This document shows, piece by piece, positions 19,280 to 28,261 of a DNA stretch of 49,714 nt. Each line of letters opens with the position of its first letter. Within the stretch, counting starts at the first letter, position 1. This DNA is from Candidatus Omnitrophota bacterium (GTDB lineage: Bacteria; Omnitrophota; Gorgyraeia; Velamenicoccales; Velamenicoccaceae). The notes beneath the pieces are model-generated. The model saw only the letters and a list, made by a program, of their open reading frames with translations. It ran no database searches and was not told the origin of the DNA. The stretch is taken from assembly GCA_020052645.1 (NCBI GenBank), contig JAGVOQ010000007.1, forward strand, positions 1 through 49,714, given 5' to 3'. The position numbers and the translations under genes are program-made.

Positions 19280-19701
19280 TGCGTAGAATTACGGTAAAGG
19301 AGGTCGAAGAGATAGCATTTCTTGTCGCACAAAAGAAATTTTCTTTTAATGAGCCGATACCTGCTTTTGCGACGAGGTTCCCCAATGTTTTGGAAAGTTG
19401 CCTAGAAACTCCTTTCCAAACTTTTGATGGAAAGAATTTTTATCCCACCTTTACTTCAAAACTAAGCATATTGTTTTATTTGATGAACAAAAATCGTCCC
19501 TTTCAAAATGGAAACAAAAGAGTTGCAACGACGACATTATTTTTTGCATTATATGAAGCAAAAAAGTGGGTAAAAACGGATACGCAAACTCTGTATAATT
19601 TCGCGGTATGGGTAGCCGAAAGTCCGCCTAATGCAAAAGTCGAAGTGGTGCAGTACATAGAAAGATTTATTAAAACTCACATGGTTCTTTTAGAAGAGTA
19701 G
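19279..19701 (+). CDS. Doc/Fic-family toxin-like protein lacking the catalytic histidine
   Basis: The 140-residue product has the compact Doc fold pattern, with the loop NRPFQNGNKRVATTTLFF near residues 76-93. The family consensus is HPFxDGNKR; here the histidine is Arg and the aspartate is Asn. The anion-binding GNKR is intact. Doc phosphorylates EF-Tu and Fic proteins AMPylate targets, both requiring that His, so this protein either is inactive, uses other chemistry, or belongs to a divergent subfamily. It starts with GTG overlapping the stop of the HTH gene. The pair is probably a type II toxin-antitoxin module carried in an accessory patch next to tRNA-Glu att remnants. Confidence 0.72.
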   Translation: MRRITVKEVEEIAFLVAQKKFSFNEPIPAFATRFPNVLESCLETPFQTFDGKNFYPTFTSKLSILFYLMNKNRPFQNGNKRVATTTLFFALYEAKKWVKTDTQTLYNFAVWVAESPPNAKVEVVQYIERFIKTHMVLLEE

Positions 19702-19828
19702 TTTTAAAAAAGCGAGAACGTCTTTTTGTGTTATCTTTAACAATTTTTTGGTTTATCTAAAAATGTATTTGGCTGTCATTTTTTTAATCTTCTCTTTGCA
19801 AAAGACGCAATGAGCCAATCATTTTTTA

Positions 19829-19857
19829 TTGATTTACAATTTTAATTGTGTTATAAC
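19829..19857 (+). promoter_or_regulatory. Candidate promoter of the Tad locus 5' end
   Basis: TTGATT (19829-19834) and TATAAC (19852-19857) are spaced by 17 bp, 38 bases upstream of the ATG at 19895. The same gap (19702-19894) also holds a weak AAAAAGCG...CTTTTT hairpin after the Doc gene. Confidence 0.5.
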
Positions 19858-19894
19858 TAATTTAATATCTAGGGGTTTATAGAAAAGGAGAGAA

Positions 19895-20836
19895 ATGATG
19901 AAAAATCGTTATCGTTTATTTTCGTTATTTTTTATTATGGGTTTGATTTCGATTTTTTCAGGGTGTGACCAGATAAAAAATATTTTTTGGCCGACAGCTC
20001 CGATTGTTGCTACGGCGACTAAGGAGAAACTCCAAGAAACGCCGGCCCCTGTGCACGGGACAGTGTTGGCAAAAATTAATAATGAGGTTATTACGCTAGA
20101 AGATTTTGATGAAAAAGTCAAGGCGATGCAGTCGGCATCTGCTGAAAATAAGACTCTGACGCGCGAGGAGAAAAAAACACTGTTGAGTAATTTAGTTACC
20201 CGGGAATTGATCGTCCAGGATGCCAAGGCTCGGGGTATTGATAAGAAAAAAGAAGTCAGGGACGCTGTTGTCGAGGTGCAGAAAAACGTGTTATTCGCCG
20301 AGCTGATTAATGATGAAACCAAGGGCATCACCATCGACGCGCAGGAGATAGAAAATTTTTATAATCAGAATCCTAAGGAATTTTTGACACCGCAGGAAAT
20401 CCGGGCTCGCGAAATCGTCGTGTCTTTGGAATCAGAAGCAAAAGAAATTATGATTGCGCTTTTGCAGGGGGCTGATTTTGTGGCGCTTGCAAAAGAAAAA
20501 TCTTTAGGTTCCAGCGCTGCCAATGGCGGCGACATCGGGGTTGTGGATAAAAACACCAAGTTTGATAAATTCCGCGATGTGGCGTCGTCTTTAGACAAAG
20601 GGCAGATCAGCCAGATTTTTAAAGGGCCGGATGGAAAATATTATATTGTTAAAGTAGATGATAAAAAAGGCGGAGGAGTGCTGCAGCTGAATGATAAGAT
20701 CCCAGGCTACAATACTACCGTCTATGATCAGATTAAATCATGGTTGTTGCAGCAGAGGCAGACGCAGCGTGTGCAGGAGTTGGCGGATAGGCTTAAGAGA
20801 GAAGCCAAGATTGAGATTAAAGAAGAGTTGTTGTAG
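19895..20836 (+). CDS. PpiC/SurA-type peptidyl-prolyl isomerase lipoprotein
   Basis: The 313-residue protein has a lipoprotein signal ending in IFSGC (Cys near residue 24), so it is probably anchored in a membrane facing the periplasm. A SurA_N-like helical domain spans about 55-150 (VLAKINNEVITLEDFDEKV). A parvulin-type rotamase domain follows (EIRAREIVVSLESEAKEI, then GSSAANGGDIGVVDKNTKF near 205, then PDGKYYIVKVDDKK). The domain is short and the usual FHARHILV start is changed to IRAREIVV, so isomerase activity is uncertain and a chaperone role is plausible. AGGAGAG precedes ATGATG. It heads the Tad locus and could assist folding of the secretin or pilins. Confidence 0.82.
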   Translation: MMKNRYRLFSLFFIMGLISIFSGCDQIKNIFWPTAPIVATATKEKLQETPAPVHGTVLAKINNEVITLEDFDEKVKAMQSASAENKTLTREEKKTLLSNLVTRELIVQDAKARGIDKKKEVRDAVVEVQKNVLFAELINDETKGITIDAQEIENFYNQNPKEFLTPQEIRAREIVVSLESEAKEIMIALLQGADFVALAKEKSLGSSAANGGDIGVVDKNTKFDKFRDVASSLDKGQISQIFKGPDGKYYIVKVDDKKGGGVLQLNDKIPGYNTTVYDQIKSWLLQQRQTQRVQELADRLKREAKIEIKEELL

Positions 20837-20855
20837 CTTAAGAAAGGGTTAAGCC

Positions 20856-21749
20856 GTGGATAAACGGAAATTGAGCATAATTTTGGCAGTTGTTTTGGCA
20901 GTGACAGCAGTTGTTATGGTTCGGGGTTATATCAGCCAGACAGAAAAGCAATTTATTAAAGAGGAAAGAAAAGCTTATGTTGTTGTTGCAACAGCCAACA
21001 TACCAACAGGCGCGACCATTGATGAGAGCATGATCACGATCGCTGCTGTGCCTGAGAATTATGTCCAGCCCAAAGCGCTTTCTTCTACCAGCATGGTTGT
21101 TGGTAAGCGTGCCATCGCCGATATTTTCCCTGGCGAACAGCTTATGTCGACGAAGTTGACGATCGCAACAAAAGATACAAGCCTGGCCATGCGTACGCCT
21201 CAAGGTAAGCGTGCCATCACCATGACCATTCCTTATCTTTCAGCTGTTGGAGGAAAAGTAAGACAGGGCGATTACGTAGACGTTATGGGGACATTCCCAT
21301 ATAACCAACAGGTGGGGGGCCAGACCACAACGGAATTAGTCAGTGTTACCCTATTTCAAAATATACAGGTCTTGGGGATAGAGGGCGGGGCTCCGCCTGA
21401 GCGCGGCCAAGCAGTTTCTTTACCGACGGATTTGGCCTTGACTTTGGCGCTCAACCCGAAAGAAATCGCTATTTTGACCTATGCTTTGGATCAAGGAGGT
21501 AAAATCCGACTTGTCTTAAGGCCTCCGCTAGAAACGACGGTAGAGCCGGTTCCTCCTGTGGAAGTTAATACGCTTTGGCGTTATGTTTTCAGCAATCTTG
21601 GTCAGGAGTTTATGCAGCCTAGGGAAGAAGTATCTCCGGTTGTGGTGCAGCAAAAGCCGCAAGAAAAACCGGCGCCTCCGGAGCCGCCTCCTCCTCAGAC
21701 CGTTGAGATTTACCGAGGGACTGAAAAATCCGACATGATCGTGAAATGA
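20856..21749 (+). CDS. cpaB: Flp pilus assembly protein CpaB (RcpC)
   Basis: The 297-residue protein begins with a single membrane segment (residues 5-24) and then a SAF domain: VVVATANIPTGATIDESMI and PENYVQPKALSSTSMVVGKR. CpaB lies in the periplasm and helps the Tad secretin. The middle part contains RAITMTIPYLSAVGGKVRQG DYVDVMG-like sequence, characteristic of the RcpC/CpaB family, and a proline-rich tail (KPAPPEPPPPQT). Start is GTG 20856, 19 bases after the preceding gene. It lies directly before cpaC, the usual order. Confidence 0.9.
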   Translation: MDKRKLSIILAVVLAVTAVVMVRGYISQTEKQFIKEERKAYVVVATANIPTGATIDESMITIAAVPENYVQPKALSSTSMVVGKRAIADIFPGEQLMSTKLTIATKDTSLAMRTPQGKRAITMTIPYLSAVGGKVRQGDYVDVMGTFPYNQQVGGQTTTELVSVTLFQNIQVLGIEGGAPPERGQAVSLPTDLALTLALNPKEIAILTYALDQGGKIRLVLRPPLETTVEPVPPVEVNTLWRYVFSNLGQEFMQPREEVSPVVVQQKPQEKPAPPEPPPPQTVEIYRGTEKSDMIVK

Positions 21750-21774
21750 CGATTTATTAAAAAAGCGAGGACGC

Positions 21775-23358
21775 TTGTTTATTCCCAGATTTAGAAAGAT
21801 CGTTTTGGTTGTTTTTTTTCTCATCACGAGTTCTTTTATCCCTTCTTCTGTTTTCCCTGAATTTTTTTCCGATAATTACGGCATGGCTCATAATGTGGAT
21901 GTTGTTGTCGGAGAATCTAAAGTGGTTACAGTTTCCAAGCCTACACGCATCGCCATAGGCAACCCTGTGGTAGCTGATGTTGTCGGCGCTGGCAATACGG
22001 AAATTATTATTTCGGCAAAATCTGAAGGAGAGACGAATCTTCAGATTTGGGATGAATTGGGCCAGCGCGAATTGGTGATCAGGGTCTTTAAGGAAGACCT
22101 TGGGAAATTAAAAACGAGGCTTGAAGAATTATTTAGGACCGCTGGTTTGCGCGGCGTCACTTTTCAGGTAGGCGATCAAGAACGAAAAGTTTTTGTTTTA
22201 GGGGAAATGCCTACGCGGCAAAAAGAACTGGTGAATCAGCTCTTAGGGAATTTTAAGGAAAAGATTATTGATCTGGTCGTTTATAAAGAAGATAACCCTG
22301 TTGTTGAAATCGACGTGCAGTTGATAGAAATCGCTAAGACCGCTGTGGATAAGCTGGGGATTCAGTGGTCATCTTCATTGACGCTTAATGAATTGACACC
22401 TGCCGCGCATACTTTTAACAGGCAGGTTGGTGATGCGATCAAGGCCATCGGTCAATCAAGGTTTGATAGGACCGCTTTGACAGCGACTATTAATTTTCTT
22501 GAACAGGACAATTTAGCGCGAACATTGGCCAGGCCAAAGTTGATGGCTTTAAGCGGCAAGGAAGCGAAATTTTTAGCCGGCGGTCAGGTCCCGATTTTAT
22601 CTGATGTCAGTGTTTCCGGCGGATCGACAACAACCTCAGTGCAATATGTTGATTACGGCATCAAGCTAAATATAAGGCCAGAGGTTAAAGAAAATGGCGA
22701 TATCGTCTGCCAGATGGAAGCGGAAATAAAAACCATTGACACTTCAACGGCCTTGACTGTGCAGACCGGGACGAGCATTTCAACGTCGACTCCGGGTTTT
22801 AAAACCCGCAATGTTACAACGGAATTATACCTGAAAAATAATGAAACAGTATTTATGGCAGGGCTGATCGATAATAAGGAGTCTAACAATCTTCAGCAGG
22901 TACCGGCCATAGGCAACTTGCCTATTATCGGGGCCTTGTTCAGATCCAAGGATTTCCAAATCGGAGCCACGGAGCTTATTGTTTCAATAACTCCAAGGGT
23001 TTTGCGATATGGGGATATGAAACAGGATGCGCAGGGGGCTAATATCCCCCGCAGGAGCGCTGATGAAGATCCCGCTGAAGCTTATAGCCGCGCGGTGCAG
23101 GAGATCATTTTAAAAAATGTGGGTTATCCGCTGGAGGCTCAACGCGCCAATTTGTCAGGTGAGGCTGTATTGAGCTTGCATCTTGCTTCAAGCGGCCAAC
23201 TCCTCGGCGTTGTGGTAACCCAATCGTCGGGGCATAAACTTTTGGATGGCGCAGCGCTCTATACGGTTAAAAGACTTACGCCTTATCCGTCCTTCCCCAA
23301 AGATCTGATGCTTCGAGAAATTTGGGTCGAGGTGCCGATTAATTACCAATTAAGTTAA
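21775..23358 (+). CDS. cpaC: Tad secretin CpaC (RcpA) with C-terminal TonB-like domain
   Basis: The 527-residue outer-membrane channel has a signal peptide (about residues 1-28), the pilus N-terminal domain (VVVGESKVVTVSKPTRIAIG), a BON-like region, and the secretin core with VEIDVQLIEIAKTAVDKLG and the terminal VPAIGNLPIIGALFRSKDF plus ELIVSITPRVL. After this, residues about 430-527 match a TonB C-terminal-type domain (GEAVLSLHLASSGQLLGVVV, DGAALYTVKRLTPYPSFP). Canonical CpaC ends shortly after the secretin core, so this tail is an unusual fusion. The start codon is TTG preceded by GCGAGGACGC. It is followed by a 99-bp gap before the ATPase gene. Confidence 0.9.
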   Translation: MFIPRFRKIVLVVFFLITSSFIPSSVFPEFFSDNYGMAHNVDVVVGESKVVTVSKPTRIAIGNPVVADVVGAGNTEIIISAKSEGETNLQIWDELGQRELVIRVFKEDLGKLKTRLEELFRTAGLRGVTFQVGDQERKVFVLGEMPTRQKELVNQLLGNFKEKIIDLVVYKEDNPVVEIDVQLIEIAKTAVDKLGIQWSSSLTLNELTPAAHTFNRQVGDAIKAIGQSRFDRTALTATINFLEQDNLARTLARPKLMALSGKEAKFLAGGQVPILSDVSVSGGSTTTSVQYVDYGIKLNIRPEVKENGDIVCQMEAEIKTIDTSTALTVQTGTSISTSTPGFKTRNVTTELYLKNNETVFMAGLIDNKESNNLQQVPAIGNLPIIGALFRSKDFQIGATELIVSITPRVLRYGDMKQDAQGANIPRRSADEDPAEAYSRAVQEIILKNVGYPLEAQRANLSGEAVLSLHLASSGQLLGVVVTQSSGHKLLDGAALYTVKRLTPYPSFPKDLMLREIWVEVPINYQLS

Positions 23359-23457
23359 ATCAGTTAATCTGTTTGCTGGTTTGTCTGTTAATCGGTTGAA
23401 TGTTTTTAACCCAATAACAGGTTAACTGGATAACCGGATAACATTTTTGAACAAGCC

Positions 23458-25668
23458 ATGGTTGACAATCTTGAGAAATCTGAAAAAAATGTAGTGACAG
23501 GGAATGTCATTTCTATTTTTAGCACCAAGGGCGGCGTGGGCAAGACCATGATCGCCGTTAACTTGGCTATTTCCCTGGCGCATGAAGGTAAGCGTGTCGC
23601 TTTGATTGATCTGGATCTCCAAGCGATCCAGGATATGGCGCGCATGATCGATACCACCCCCCAATATTCCATCTTCGATGTAGTTTCCATTATTGACAAA
23701 GTTGAGCAGGCCGGAAATATCAAAAATTACATGACCCTTGTTCCTCTGGGGATTGATTTTTTACCTGCCATCACGCGGCCTAAACAATCGCCTCACATCA
23801 CCGGAGAACGCATCGGCAAAGTGATCGGTATGCTGACGCCTTTTTATGATTTTATTATCGTCGATGGCGGAAGGGCTTTTACGGATAGCCTTATCAGCAT
23901 ATTCAATCGCTCCAACCTCATTCTTTTTTTGGTCACGCCGGATATTCTGTCCGTCTATGAAACGCGTTGGGGGTTGGATGTTTTGCAGAGTCTTCATTTT
24001 CCTCTGCGCATGGTGAAACTTTTGCTCAACAGGGCTGAAAGCAAGTCAGGCCTTTCTTGGCAAGAGGTCAAGTTGGCATTGCCTTGTGAAATCATCGCCA
24101 GTATTCCTTCAGACGGACGTGTCGTCGGGTTGGCTTTAAATCGTGGCGTGCCTGTTGTGGTGGACAATCCTTCCAGCCGCGTAAGCGCCTCGCTTAAGAA
24201 ATTAGCCCAGGATCTGATTTCTAACTCAGCTTTATTTATCGCGCACAAAGAAGTTGAGGATCTGCGTTCTATCAAAAAAGAAGAACTGCCCACCGCTGGC
24301 GCATTCTGGGACATGATGGGCATGTCGGATAAGGTTAAGTGGATAAAGCCTATTGAAGAAGAAGACGAGGTTATTAAGTTAAAACGCCGGATCCACGCGC
24401 GCCTGATTGAAGAGTTAGATTTAAAGCGCCTGGATATGGAGCTCATCAATAATCCGAAAAAAGCCAAGGAACTGCGCGAGAAAGCCGAAAAAATCGTTAC
24501 GAATTTATTGGCTGAAGAAACCGGTGCTTTCTTGTCTTCCTTTGAGGTTCGCGAGAAACTTGTTAAGGAAGTGGCAGATGAAGCCTTGGGGTTAGGCCCC
24601 TTAGAAGGGCTTATCCGCAATCAGGATATTACCGATATCATGGTGAACAATAAAGATCAAATTTACGTGGAAGAGCATGGGAAGATTATTTTAACAAGTA
24701 AAAAATTTATTTCAGACGATCAGGTCAGGGTCGTTATAGAAAGAATCATCGCGCCACTGGGCCGGCGTATCGACGAATCCGTGCCTATGGTGGACGCGCG
24801 CCTGGCCGATGGTTCCCGTGTTAATGCCATCATCCCTCCCTTGGCGCTTACAGGGCCAACATTGACCATCAGAAAATTTTCAAGAGAACATTATACCGTC
24901 GACGATTTGATGACGCGGTTTGGCAGTCTTAACCGTCCGATGGGTGATTTTCTGTCAGCTTGCGTTTCGGCAAGAAAAAATATGATCGTTTCCGGAGGAA
25001 CCGGTTCAGGTAAAACGACATTTTTAAACGTCTTGTCCGCTTTTATTCCCAATGATGAGCGCATCATCACCATTGAAGACGCCGCTGAGTTGCGATTAAA
25101 CCAAGAGCATTGGGTGAGGCTTGAGTCCAGGCCGCCTAACATTGAAGGCAAAGGGCAGATTTCCATTCGCGAGCTTTTTAGAAACTGTTTGCGTATGAGG
25201 CCGGATCGTATAGTTATCGGTGAGTGCCGTGGTGAAGAAGTCTTGGATATGCTCCAGGCCATGAACACGGGTCATGATGGTTCCATGACAACGATCCACG
25301 CCAACTCCACGCGCGATGTGTTGAGCCGCTTGGATTCCATGATCTTGATGAGCGGTGTTGAATTGCCTATACGTGCTATTCGCGAGATGACCGCGTCCGC
25401 CATAGATGTTATTGTGCAAACCGCCAGGCTCTCCGACGGTACCAGAAAAATTACCCAGATCACAGAAATAACCGGCATTGATGACGACATGCATATTAAA
25501 ATGCAGGACATTTTTCGTTTTAAGCAACTTTCTATAGAAAAAGAAACTAATAAAGTTATCGGTGATTTTATCGCCACAGGCTATGTCCCTACTTTTTATG
25601 ACGAATTGATCACTCGCGGCATCCATCTTTCCAAAGAATCCTTTTTGCCCCCAGAAGAAAAGTCTTGA
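23458..25668 (+). CDS. Fused CpaE (TadZ) and CpaF (TadA) ATPase
   Basis: The 736-residue protein combines two Tad functions in one chain. Residues about 17-260 are a ParA/MinD-like CpaE/TadZ domain with deviant Walker A FSTKGGVGKTM and VALIDLDLQ. Residues about 310-736 are a CpaF secretion ATPase: TDIMVNNKDQIYVEEHGKI, VDARLADGSRVNAIIPPLA, Walker A SGGTGSGKTTFLN, the RMRPDRIVIGECRGEE Walker B region and the GHDGSMTTIHANS histidine box. TadZ normally localises the machine and CpaF powers pilus assembly as a hexamer; fusion would impose equal amounts. A single ATG start with no internal stop or ribosome-binding site argues against a sequencing artefact. TadB and TadC are distant at 36752. Confidence 0.92.
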   Translation: MVDNLEKSEKNVVTGNVISIFSTKGGVGKTMIAVNLAISLAHEGKRVALIDLDLQAIQDMARMIDTTPQYSIFDVVSIIDKVEQAGNIKNYMTLVPLGIDFLPAITRPKQSPHITGERIGKVIGMLTPFYDFIIVDGGRAFTDSLISIFNRSNLILFLVTPDILSVYETRWGLDVLQSLHFPLRMVKLLLNRAESKSGLSWQEVKLALPCEIIASIPSDGRVVGLALNRGVPVVVDNPSSRVSASLKKLAQDLISNSALFIAHKEVEDLRSIKKEELPTAGAFWDMMGMSDKVKWIKPIEEEDEVIKLKRRIHARLIEELDLKRLDMELINNPKKAKELREKAEKIVTNLLAEETGAFLSSFEVREKLVKEVADEALGLGPLEGLIRNQDITDIMVNNKDQIYVEEHGKIILTSKKFISDDQVRVVIERIIAPLGRRIDESVPMVDARLADGSRVNAIIPPLALTGPTLTIRKFSREHYTVDDLMTRFGSLNRPMGDFLSACVSARKNMIVSGGTGSGKTTFLNVLSAFIPNDERIITIEDAAELRLNQEHWVRLESRPPNIEGKGQISIRELFRNCLRMRPDRIVIGECRGEEVLDMLQAMNTGHDGSMTTIHANSTRDVLSRLDSMILMSGVELPIRAIREMTASAIDVIVQTARLSDGTRKITQITEITGIDDDMHIKMQDIFRFKQLSIEKETNKVIGDFIATGYVPTFYDELITRGIHLSKESFLPPEEKS

Positions 25669-25670
25669 GG

Positions 25671-25780
25671 TTTTAATCCTCCGCAGAAATCCTCGGGCTT
25701 TAGCCCGTTAAGATGAATGGCGTTGTGCATTTTCTGCTAAAGGAGGAAGCCTTAGGACTTAAAGTCCTAAGGAACTTCAC
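25671..25780 (+). repeat. Hairpin-bearing repeat, copy 1 (REP/MITE-like)
   Basis: A 110-bp unit with hairpin CGGGCTTTAGCCCG (25694-25707) and an 11-bp perfect stem CCTTAGGACTT/AAGTCCTAAGG (25750-25772). CCTCCGCAGAAA and TTTCTGCTAAAGGAGG pair as an enclosing stem. The same sequence occurs in reverse complement at 32971-33082. Such elements resemble IS200/IS605-type or RAYT-dependent palindromic repeats. No transposase of that class is seen in the window. Confidence 0.75.
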
Positions 25781-26035
25781 TTTACACAATATGTTTAGGT
25801 TACTTTAAGTTTCTTTAAGTTCCGTTATGTTTCTTCATGCTGCTTTTTGCAACCTTAAGGAACCCCATGAAACATTTTTAAAATTGCTCTAAAACCGCCT
25901 ATCATCCCCAAAAAAAGAGATAACTTTTTGCAAATTTTTCATAGACTCTCAAAATCAGAAATTTGGCATTTTTTGTTATTAAAAAGAGGCCATCATTTTC
26001 TTTAAATTTATTTGTCCAAAATGGGCATAAAAGCC
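25781..26035. other. Intergenic region after tadA with no gene
   Basis: This AT-rich stretch contains tandem-like TTTAAGTTTCTTTAAGTTCC sequence near 25800-25830 and no credible coding frame. It separates the ATPase gene from the DUF192 gene and its promoter. Confidence 0.5.
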
Positions 26036-26065
26036 TTGATAGAATGCAGGCAAGTTTGCTATAAT
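26036..26065 (+). promoter_or_regulatory. Promoter upstream of the DUF192 gene
   Basis: TTGATA (26036-26041) and TATAAT (26060-26065) are spaced by 18 bp. The predicted leader is about 90 bases. Confidence 0.6.
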
Positions 26066-26163
26066 TAAAGTCCAGTAAGAAAAGACTGTCAAGTTTATAG
26101 TGAGGCGGTCTGATCATTAGTCAGGGTGTTTTTAAGACGCAAGTTTAATTGACCTAATCTAAC

Positions 26164-26526
26164 ATGGAAAACGTATACTTCAAGGCTATAAATTTGGCTA
26201 CCGGACATGTTATTGCGGACAAGGTTAAAATCGCCCAAGATTACAGGTCAAGATCCATAGGCTTGCTTAACAGGACGTCCTTTTCTAGGGAGGAAGGCCT
26301 GCTGATTAAGCCCTGCAATTCAATCCACACTTTTTTTATGAAATTCCCCATTGATGTCCTATTTTTAGATAAGAAAGGCAAGGTTGTTAAAATCCGAAAA
26401 TCCCTTGTGCCCTGGAGGCTTTGTGCAGCTACCAAGCGCGGGTATATGACTCTGGAACTAATGGATAAGGCATTAGATGCTGTTCAAGTTAACGTTGGTG
26501 ATCCAATAGGAATTATGAAGATGTGA
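26164..26526 (+). CDS. DUF192 family protein
   Basis: The 120-residue protein matches DUF192 (COG1430): RSRSIGLLNRTSFSREEGLL, then IHTFFMKFPIDVLFLDKKG, corresponding to the family pattern of RxxGLM and FWMxxxxxPLDxxFxD. There is no clear signal peptide. Function is unknown, although DUF192 genes often neighbour pilus or secretion genes. It has its own promoter and lies between the fused ATPase and the transposase-like gene. Confidence 0.8.
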   Translation: MENVYFKAINLATGHVIADKVKIAQDYRSRSIGLLNRTSFSREEGLLIKPCNSIHTFFMKFPIDVLFLDKKGKVVKIRKSLVPWRLCAATKRGYMTLELMDKALDAVQVNVGDPIGIMKM

Positions 26527-26599
26527 GCTTAGTTACAATGTCCATTTTATATATTTTATTGCTATAAGTTGTTATATTTAAATATATTATAAAAAATAA

Positions 26600-28171
26600 A
26601 TGTCCAATATAAAGAAACGGTCAAAAAAGATAGACTTAACGATTAAGAGTTATATTCTTCGTAGAAAAAAGCAACAGCCTGACATAGCCTGCCGAACACT
26701 CTCCATTGAAGCCAGTGCCAAATTCAATATTAAAATATCTAAATCATCTGTCAATTCTTTGTTAAAAGCAGAACTGTTAAGCAGCCCAAAAGGACGCAGG
26801 GTTCAGTTAATATTTCAGCCTTGTGGTGTTTCGTCAAATGTCGGTTTTTCTTTTCTTTACGGAGCTAGTTTGTTGCTTGGATTGCCTAAAATTTTGAGCG
26901 AAATCATCGTTGAAAATCATCCTGCAATTAAGCTAAAGCGCGCGAGTTTAGAGGCTATCTGCGAAGCCTGGATTTTGGCTAAAGCCATGTACAATGTTCC
27001 ATTGGAAAGGATTGAAAATTATTCAAAAAATGAGATATGGTTTATCTTAGGCAGAAAGTCGAATAAGGCCCATTTAAAATACTTTATTGATACGCTGAAA
27101 TTATTACAAGTCATTAATAATCAACTAGTTACAAGATTACTGGAAGGTTTTCAAGATGTCCATTTTTTAAAGTTTACTCTCGCTGATGGCTCTCAATTTT
27201 TCTTGGATGGTCAGCTAAAAAGCGTATGGAAAGACAAGAATATCCCATTAAATTTTTGTGTAACCATAGATAAAATAGAAGGTTACGTCAAATTTTCTTT
27301 TTCTGGTTCTGATCCTTTGCTAATTTTTAGCGCAAGACCTGAAACCATGCTTTCTGAAGAAACCAACAATTTTATTTTTGGTTTGGATGGTTCATCACCT
27401 TCAAAAAGAATCCGGAAAATTGAGGTTTTTTCACCCAACGGAGAGGTGGTCAATGAGGCTTCATTTGTGATGCCCCAAAGAAGGCGATTTATCATCGGTG
27501 TTTGGCCTTGGCAGTATAAGGCCATTGCAGAACTTGAAAAAATACCTGCCCAGGGTTCGGTCACCTGCGAGGTGAGAAATAGCAATATCCATTACTTGGA
27601 AGATGTGGCTTTATATTTGCAACATGCTGAAAACAATGAAGTTGTGTTAAGAGTAATTGTGCTTAAAGCGACTAAAAACGGTCCTGCGAGGATTGCGCTT
27701 TTGACGAATCTTGAAGCAAGGGAATGGGATACGGAAAAAGTGGTGAGGGAATATCTTAAGAACCATTTTGATTTTGAGACTGAACATAAGTTGTTTCTTG
27801 AAACAGTAAAGACGCCGCTCTATTTTGAAGATTTTCTTTCATGTGAAAAAATCTCAAAGGTGGTTAAGAGACTTGGCGAGGCAAAAGAAACAGACGATTT
27901 CTTTTCAACTCTCGTCGATATTTTGAATATTTACGCCCAAAGATTATTCTTTCCTCCAGAGTGTTGTCGATGGAGTTTGTTGAAGATGAAAGAATTGTTT
28001 TACAAGAAAAAAGGCCATGTTAAGCGAGATATGGCTGAGGATGTTTTATATAAGTTATTTATTGACAACGTGTTAGATGAAAAGAAGGTGATGGAATACG
28101 CAACAGAAAAGTTTAACGAGTTGAATATCCAAGATCCATTTTCTAAGAAGCTTTGGTTGGTCACGCAATAA
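26600..28171 (+). CDS. Transposase-derived DDE-like protein
   Basis: This 523-residue protein is not confidently assigned. The N-terminus is basic and HTH-like (RKKQQPDIACRTLSIEASAK then ISKSSVNSLLKAELLSSP). The middle holds FTLADGSQFFLDGQLKSVW, resembling the first acidic strand of an RNase-H-like DDE fold. A later segment, ARIALLTNLEAREWDTEKVV then YLKNHFDFETEHK, mirrors the LLTNxxxxxxxxvvxxYxxRWxxE end of IS-family transposases. The terminal Arg-Trp is not preserved, so it may be inactive or domesticated. No terminal inverted repeats were found next to it. It separates the ATPase region from the pilin cluster. Confidence 0.5.
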   Translation: MSNIKKRSKKIDLTIKSYILRRKKQQPDIACRTLSIEASAKFNIKISKSSVNSLLKAELLSSPKGRRVQLIFQPCGVSSNVGFSFLYGASLLLGLPKILSEIIVENHPAIKLKRASLEAICEAWILAKAMYNVPLERIENYSKNEIWFILGRKSNKAHLKYFIDTLKLLQVINNQLVTRLLEGFQDVHFLKFTLADGSQFFLDGQLKSVWKDKNIPLNFCVTIDKIEGYVKFSFSGSDPLLIFSARPETMLSEETNNFIFGLDGSSPSKRIRKIEVFSPNGEVVNEASFVMPQRRRFIIGVWPWQYKAIAELEKIPAQGSVTCEVRNSNIHYLEDVALYLQHAENNEVVLRVIVLKATKNGPARIALLTNLEAREWDTEKVVREYLKNHFDFETEHKLFLETVKTPLYFEDFLSCEKISKVVKRLGEAKETDDFFSTLVDILNIYAQRLFFPPECCRWSLLKMKELFYKKKGHVKRDMAEDVLYKLFIDNVLDEKKVMEYATEKFNELNIQDPFSKKLWLVTQ

Positions 28172-28230
28172 GCCCGTTTTTCCTTTCCCCATTTTTTATT
28201 AATGCCTGCAAAATATCCTAGTTACGAAGG

Positions 28231-28261
28231 AAAGCGCTTTCTTTTGAGGGTGCTTTTTTTA
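28231..28261 (+). terminator. Candidate intrinsic terminator
   Basis: AAGCGCT (28232-28238) can pair with GGTGCTT (28249-28255) including G-U pairs, followed by a T-run to 28260. It lies 60 bases past the transposase-like gene and just before a strong promoter. Confidence 0.45.

Noticed and set aside
25671-25780. CRISPR repeat unit
   Set aside because: Only two copies in opposite orientation are present, far apart, with no spacer array or cas gene.
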